DNA of 64,000 nucleotides from Sipunculus nudus (taxonomy: Eukaryota; Annelida; Sipuncula; Golfingiida; Sipunculidae), in contig CM049316.1 in NCBI GenBank assembly GCA_026874595.1, positions 20,545,839 through 20,609,838 of the forward strand, in the 5' to 3' direction. Every line of letters begins with the position of its first letter. Positions within the stretch are counted from its first letter, which is position 1. The notes beneath the pieces are model-generated. The model was not told the DNA's origin, searched no databases, and was given only the letters and a program-made list of their open reading frames with translations. Positions 58,557 to 64,000 of the stretch are shown one piece after another. The position numbers were made by a program, and so were the translations under genes.

Positions 58557-60911
58557 CTAAGTCTCATTATCATTTCCATTTCTTTTGGCAAGAGCATCTC
58601 GCAAACGTGACCAAAATGCAGGGACATTGTCGATCATATTTTCCCCAGGCCAAACGAGATAGGTGTGACGTCTCATTATGGCCACCAGTGTGCGCGGCAT
58701 GTCAGCCATAGAAACGTCCTCGAGCAACACAACAATTAATTTATCTATTCCCCTTTCCATCATGTGGATACGAGCCATGTGCATCTCAAATTTACACCAT
58801 CCGCTGCAAATAAAATGTCGCGATAACACAATGATGGTTTTGCGACTGGTTGATATACTTCGAAGAATATTCTCCTCAATCGGCCAGCCAATTTCAAAAT
58901 CTCTGTGATGAAAACACAGTCGAAATGGAGATTCCCCCTCTTCCATATTTGGTATTAGGTGATTTTCAACCCAAGGTAAATCCCTTTCGTTATAAGCAAC
59001 GAAAGCATCATACTGAAAAGCACCTTCTTCTTCCAATAATTCAGCATAGAGTTCTCGTCGGATTTTCAGTCGGATGGCAAAGTACTTTATGTCCCATCGG
59101 TGACGATATGCAATCACAGATATCGTCAAACAAGCAGCAATAAGAACAAGAAAACCTGCGATCACATACAACCATTGCAAACTAATACATTGTTTTTCAA
59201 GATGGGGTAAAATATTCCCATGTAATTCAGAGAAACGGACCTGCTTTCCCTGTAGACTGCAAGTTGTTTCCTCAATATTTGACAGAATACTTTGAAATTT
59301 ATACAGCCATTTAAGAAAATGCAAAGAGCGGCATGAACATTCCAAGGGGTTCCCGCTCAAGTCAAGATGAAAACCCCTTCCTAAATTCTCGGGCCTTTCA
59401 ATTAAAATGCCCAGTTGTGACATAACGTCTTGTTCCAAGTAGAGTATCCGATTATTTGAAAGATCCAATCTCCATAGATTCGTCAACATGCTAATGTCAG
59501 AAGGAATGTCAAGCAGATAGTTGTTTCTCAGGACAAGGATTTCCAACTGAAGTGGGACTGAAACATTTAAGACATTAGGCGACACATGAAATATACTGTT
59601 GTATGTTAGATCCAAGAATTGTAGATTAGGAAAGTGTTGTAAGGTGACCCCTCCTTCGCGTAGGATCTCGCCAAGATTGTTGTGTGCCAAGTTGACTGAA
59701 ACAATAGCCGTAGCTAGGTTTTTACCAATCGCATCTTTAGAAATATTGTTTATCCTGTTACCGCTCAAGTCCAAATGAAAGCCAGTCGCTGGATTGCATA
59801 GGTCAATCGTGCCTATAAAGCTCAAAAGTCTATTGTTTGAAAAAGTTATATGAACATTTTGTATGATTTTTCTGTTACATACACAGACACGGCCACTAAA
59901 TGAACCAAAATTGGCGACATTATCGGCATTTAAAAGAGTCAGGTTTGTCGGCCATGGGAGAGGAAAGAAAGTGTTACCATTTTCTGCATTTTCGGCCTGG
60001 ATAGCACCTTCGTGCTTTACGGTATTATGCCACCTTCTATTAAAGGTATGACAGAAATCCTGCTTTTCAGATACGTTTGTAGCTAATGGTGGCAAGGAAA
60101 ACATTACATCTTCGGAGAATCGATCTTTTCTTCGTTTTGTCACTAAATCCGCTGTTTGTTCGCCTATATCAAGAACTCTTAGATGTCGAAGGCCTAAAAT
60201 AAACGAGAATATGCAAAGGTGGTTTCCATGTACGTTAAGTTCTTGTAGGTTTGGCGTATAACTGATGAGGAGGTAAGGGATATATGCGATTCTATTCACA
60301 CTGAGGTCAAGTATTGTTAATGATTCAGCCTTGATAGATTGCAGAAACTCAGCCGTAATGTCATTTTCTGAAAAGACCATGCTCCATGCCACTTTTGACA
60401 GTCTGAGTTCATTTAACTTTACTTTTGGCAGAGAGAACATCATTGATGTTAAACTTCTATATTTGTTTTTTGACAACTGGTCATTAATGGAAATGTTCAA
60501 GATTTCTAAATTTCTGAGTGGCTTCATCAGCTGCGACATGTTCAGTGTTTCAGGCTTGGATCCAAGGTTATTATAACTGAGATCGAGAAAGCGTAGCTGG
60601 GAGAGTCCCTCAAAAGCTCCTTCATCTAGAGTATTGATTCGATTTCTGCACAAGTTTAATTTCTGTAAAACTGAACACCTTATAAAAGTGCAGTTATCAA
60701 TGTGGGTTATTTGGTTTTTAGAGAGTATAAATTCCGTCACATTTTCTTGACAGAGATTTGGCACGTCATTCAGTCCCTTGTTTCCACAATCTATTATGAT
60801 GGAGTCATTTTTTGGTGTACAGGTACAAGGGGAGCAATTAAGGTTTGCAACACTGGAACATACAGCTAAACTTGATATTAAAAAGACAAGCATTGATGAA
60901 ATACCCGTCAT
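58557..60911 (-). CDS. Toll-like receptor, intact
   Basis: A single uninterrupted 784-codon frame for a type I membrane pattern receptor that senses ligand with its ectodomain and signals through TIR adaptors. Residues 1-22 form a signal peptide (LVFLISSLAVCSS core). The N-cap has Cys26, 29, 31 and 42. About 20 leucine-rich repeats follow (e.g. LNLCRNRINTLDEGAFEGL, LWRLDLSNNRILYL), with a long irregular stretch after about residue 250. One C-terminal cysteine cap (GNPLECSCRSLHFLKWLY) means the single-cluster type common in protostomes. A membrane helix spans about 581-602 (AGFLVLIAACLTISVIAY). The TIR domain spans about 632-784: box 1 YDAFVAY, box 2 RLCFHHRDFEIGWPI with its proline, and FW in box 3. 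The ATG at 60911 fits the signal peptide, and the stop is TAG at 58557-58559. It is the only undamaged copy of four in the window. The ligand cannot be told. Confidence 0.95.
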   Translation of the reverse strand: MTGISSMLVFLISSLAVCSSVANLNCSPCTCTPKNDSIIIDCGNKGLNDVPNLCQENVTEFILSKNQITHIDNCTFIRCSVLQKLNLCRNRINTLDEGAFEGLSQLRFLDLSYNNLGSKPETLNMSQLMKPLRNLEILNISINDQLSKNKYRSLTSMMFSLPKVKLNELRLSKVAWSMVFSENDITAEFLQSIKAESLTILDLSVNRIAYIPYLLISYTPNLQELNVHGNHLCIFSFILGLRHLRVLDIGEQTADLVTKRRKDRFSEDVMFSLPPLATNVSEKQDFCHTFNRRWHNTVKHEGAIQAENAENGNTFFPLPWPTNLTLLNADNVANFGSFSGRVCVCNRKIIQNVHITFSNNRLLSFIGTIDLCNPATGFHLDLSGNRINNISKDAIGKNLATAIVSVNLAHNNLGEILREGGVTLQHFPNLQFLDLTYNSIFHVSPNVLNVSVPLQLEILVLRNNYLLDIPSDISMLTNLWRLDLSNNRILYLEQDVMSQLGILIERPENLGRGFHLDLSGNPLECSCRSLHFLKWLYKFQSILSNIEETTCSLQGKQVRFSELHGNILPHLEKQCISLQWLYVIAGFLVLIAACLTISVIAYRHRWDIKYFAIRLKIRRELYAELLEEEGAFQYDAFVAYNERDLPWVENHLIPNMEEGESPFRLCFHHRDFEIGWPIEENILRSISTSRKTIIVLSRHFICSGWCKFEMHMARIHMMERGIDKLIVVLLEDVSMADMPRTLVAIMRRHTYLVWPGENMIDNVPAFWSRLRDALAKRNGNDNET

Positions 60912-61036
60912 ATTTGGTTATCGTTCAAGTGGCGATACAAATAGGGTATTTTATTGATGACGCAAAAACCACGACAAAATAAGTCATGTATGTTTCATTA
61001 CATCTTCTGTCTCTCAGTTCGATGCTGCTTTTATTG
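60912..61036 (-). promoter_or_regulatory. Probable 5' leader of the intact TLR with 3' splice site
   Basis: On the minus strand an acceptor-like TTCTATTTATTTCAG ends at 61037, 125 bases before the start codon. It suggests a non-coding first exon further up (above 61.1 kb), as for copy 1. The donor is not identified. Confidence 0.4.
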
Positions 61037-61420
61037 CTGAAATAAATAGAATTAGTGAGATTAATATTACCTTATAAATGTTAGCCGTTGTATTTTATTA
61101 ATATTTGAATAAAGAAAACAATAGAAAAGGTAGAATTAAGAATTAAGACTCTTGAATTAAGCAAATACAGGAAATGCTATAAAAGTTATAATGGGAAGTA
61201 TATGGAAAGATTGCTAACTACTTATAACTTTCGATACGCTATTTTTAATATATTGCAATTTTCAAAGGTGAACGCAGGATAGGCAACTACAAATTCCCCC
61301 TTCATGTATTATCAGTCATGTATTTTCCTTTACATGTTTTATCCAGTTGTCAGAATTTGATTTTTATTGCTGAGCTAAATAGCATTGGTGAGATCAATAC
61401 TACGTGGTATTATTAGTCAT
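60981..61420 (-). repeat. 333-bp offset duplication of the TLR leader
   Basis: The stretch at 60981-61085 (AGTCATGTATGTTTC, then TTTTATTGCTGAAATAAATA and GTGAGATTAATA) recurs at 61312-61420 (AGTCATGTATTTTCC, TTTTATTGCTGAGCTAAATA, GTGAGATCAATA). The acceptor dinucleotide is kept in both (61037-61038 and 61370-61371). Confidence 0.8.
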
Positions 61421-63240
61421 TGTGAATGGTAAATTATTTTATCGTCATTATTCTGAACCATAGGTTTATTTTTAACCATTAACATATATAAAAATTGGAT
61501 GCTATTGTTTATTGATATGTACGAGGGGTACACTTCTACATCATTTCGTCCGTAAAAAATGTCCTTAATTTTTTTATTTAAGAAATACTGGACTTACTCT
61601 GCCAGATAAATACAATATTTTATATTCAGATATTATATTCAAAGTACAAAGAATGCATCCTTTCTACTATTACGTTTATATAGGTATTTTTTTATTATAA
61701 TCTGGATTTTTATATATGAACGCAAAGAAGGTCAAAACAATTCCCCTTTTTTAAAGATAAATTTGAACCAAGAGATATGCCTCACTCAGAGAGCCCAAAA
61801 CTCCGGGCAGCCCTGAATTATCGGATTACAGTTTCATAACCCGGTCACCCGTTTCTGAACAAAATACAAAACGTATCAATAAGACATGAATGGGTTTTCC
61901 GAAAAAGTCATGCCAAAAAAAAAGGCAAGCACTTCATCTTTTTTTTATTTCTATGAGAAGTTAATAAACCCGGCATTCCTGCTGTTAATTGAACTGTCAT
62001 TTTCCAAAAGCTTACATTTTTATTAAAATTATAATAAGAACAAATTTATGTACATAATCATAGTTAACGCCTACCATACCGTTTGAATGCCACCTTCCGT
62101 CCGAAACGTTTTCGTGGCTCACCAAACGGACTAATCCACACGGTTCCCAGAGCAGGAAAACCCCTCACTGAAACAAGAAGCATTTGTGTAAAAATAAAAC
62201 GAACCTACAGTTATGACCCTTCACAATCCGAAAATCTTACATTCCTGCTTATGATGTGAATTTAGGCCATGTGCATTCCAAAAGCAGGGATTTTTGGCCC
62301 TAAAACGATATTCATATATTCCATAAATTAAAAGCAGGAAACAGGTAATGATTTCTGTCCTATATATGAAAAGATACACAAATTCTGTGTGAAAAGAGGA
62401 TTTTGGTTCTGCTGGGGAGAGAGAGAGAGAACTTTCATACACAGACAGTTGATGTTGTTAAGATAATTAATAAATGAAATGATTAATATCACATTTTTTT
62501 GCAATTTTGATTTTTGCCGAGGGTTTATAATTTAGGGTAGTATTGCTTTAAAAGTATTTTCTTAACTGGATATGAAATAACAAGTGGGAAGTAAGGCGCT
62601 GGCTATATAGCTTAGTCTGAGCTGGCTCAGAGAAACCATTATAATCACTTCATTTAATTTATATTGTGGATATTGGAAGTAGGAAGTAGATGGAAGGTAT
62701 TGGCTATTTGCCTTAATCAGCATGACAATCCTTGCATTCTTAGTCTCTGGCTATGTTGGTAGTTTGACTGTTATCGTTTAACAGAACACCAGTTAGGAAC
62801 AGAATATACAAAAAAGGTACCATTTGATGGGGTAAATTATTACCTGCCACAGGTCAGATTAATATCAAGAAGAATGTGCAAACTATCATGTGACATATGA
62901 TTGATAACCTCCAACACGTTGGCCTCCTTGTACGTGAAAAGTACCTGCGAATAACCATTTACTGTCTTGAATAATAACCCCACATATTTTGTTGTCATTC
63001 ATTCTATAAAACAAATATATTTTTCATGTCCATTGTGCCACTGTACCGTATTCTTCCTCATAATTTATCAGTCCGATAGCAGATAAGAAACCACAAGCTG
63101 TTTAATGTCCATAATAATTATCAGGGCAAATATAAAACATTACTACAAGCAGCACACTTTGGTAATAAAACCACCGTGGTTTGCATGATAATTTGTGCAG
63201 TTATATTAAAGAAAAAGAAATATTTTCCTCTTTAAGAGGA
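61421..63240. other. No gene recognised
   Basis: AT-rich sequence. It should contain the promoter and first exon of the intact TLR, but no TATA/initiator pair could be singled out. Confidence 0.4.
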
Positions 63241-63242
63241 AT

Positions 63243-63319
63243 GTTCAGTGATTTGTATGTTCCTGATGAAACTGCAGTAACTTAGCAGTAGTTTTCAGTA
63301 TCTATACAAATCACTGAAC
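63243..63319. other. 77-nt hairpin, pre-miRNA-like or tiny MITE
   Basis: GTTCAGTGATTTGTAT (63243-63258) is perfectly complementary to ATACAAATCACTGAAC (63304-63319). Inside, CTGA/TCAG and AAACT/AGTTT pair again around a short loop, with small internal loops. The whole folds into one stem-loop of microRNA-precursor size. Either strand could be transcribed. Confidence 0.5.
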
Positions 63320-64000
63320 AAAGACGAAAATGTATAATTTTTACCATAGTTTAATATGGTATAAAGTTTTGGGATAAAAATGGTTATATTAAATACAGAA
63401 AGCTGTGCCTTTATCACTATAGGGCAAAGTTGCCACAATCAGCCGTTTCATGTTCTCATTAAAAAGACGTGCTTTAAAATCACGAGTGATCGATTATGTA
63501 TCAACTGTGCGAAAACAGTGAGGTTAGGTTGCTTCAATCAGCTATTGAATTTTTTTTCATATAGGATACTGTTACACTACTTAATGAATACACATTATTG
63601 CCAGACCTTAAAATTAAATGTTCTGAATCAATAGTGTTCGATTCAGAATCAACATGTGTGCGGATACATGTTTGATGTAATTAAAGTAATAAATATTATT
63701 TATTAATATGAATATCACAAAAATGATTTGGGCTTTACAGTTTTCTACCTGTCTTGCAGAGGGATTCATATTTAAAACTTAATAGTTTGTTTTTTTCTCA
63801 TCGATTCGCTAAAAGATGAACTTGCTTTCCAAATTTTAAAACAATCATAGCCTTATTTGCATTAAATATAATCCATGCACGTCCAATTACTTGCTGTATA
63901 GAGTCTAAACGGGTATTAGAAGAAGATCCAATGCCAAGAGCCATTTGTAAGTGATACTATTACTGACCTGAAGGAATTAAACATAATGCCCAAGAAGAGT
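63320..64000. other. No gene recognised
   Basis: AT-rich DNA. An 84-codon frame at 63380-63634 has no motif and a composition expected by chance. Confidence 0.4.

Overview
This is eukaryotic, AT-rich, gene-poor DNA from an animal. Three things point to a marine invertebrate, most likely a mollusc or other lophotrochozoan: a local cluster of Toll-like receptor (TLR) genes whose ectodomain ends in one cysteine cluster, a spliced gamma-glutamylcyclotransferase gene, and very many (AT)n microsatellites with GACCTTGACC-type and GGTGGCGCCACC-type repeats. The taxon is an inference; there is no rRNA or mitochondrial marker here.

Only two genes look functional. One is an intact, single-coding-exon TLR of 784 aa on the minus strand (58557-60911). 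The other is a three-exon gamma-glutamylcyclotransferase (GGCT-like, about 181 aa) on the minus strand (36204-43881). Its first intron appears to use a GC donor.

Three more TLR copies are broken to different degrees. The first (542-2900, minus) is nearly complete, with one homopolymer frameshift and one nonsense codon in the signal peptide. The second (22670-24311, plus) is heavily decayed. The third (52266-52890, plus) has lost most of its leucine-rich repeats and its membrane segment, so ectodomain joins TIR domain directly. This is a birth-and-death receptor cluster with one live copy in the window.

The rest is mostly mobile-element debris. Region by region: 0-7.7 kb holds tRNA-type SINE copies, the first TLR and microsatellites; 8.3-9.3 kb an array with nuclear-receptor-like half-sites; 11.7-12.4 kb a candidate solo LTR; 16.3-17.8 kb a Ty3/gypsy pol remnant in the unusual integrase-then-reverse-transcriptase order (Gmr1-like); 24.8-25.5 kb a piggyBac transposase remnant; 25.6-29.0 kb repeats rich in GCAGTAA; 31-35.2 kb several low-copy tandem families, including a perfect 12-bp palindrome; 36-44 kb the GGCT gene, with a hAT-like and a pogo/Tc1-like MITE in its introns; 44.2-45.5 kb a 1.28-kb element with about 175-bp terminal inverted repeats and an 11-12 bp target duplication (Mutator-like), inserted just upstream of GGCT; 46.6-49.3 kb CpG-richer DNA with a possible promoter and an unrecognised acidic reading frame; 50-64 kb repeats, a TLR relic, the live TLR and a 77-nt hairpin.

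No complete new system of co-operating genes is visible. The items most worth following are the TLR decay series, the integrase-first gypsy remnant, the Mutator-like element beside GGCT, the GC-AG intron and the hairpin near the right end.
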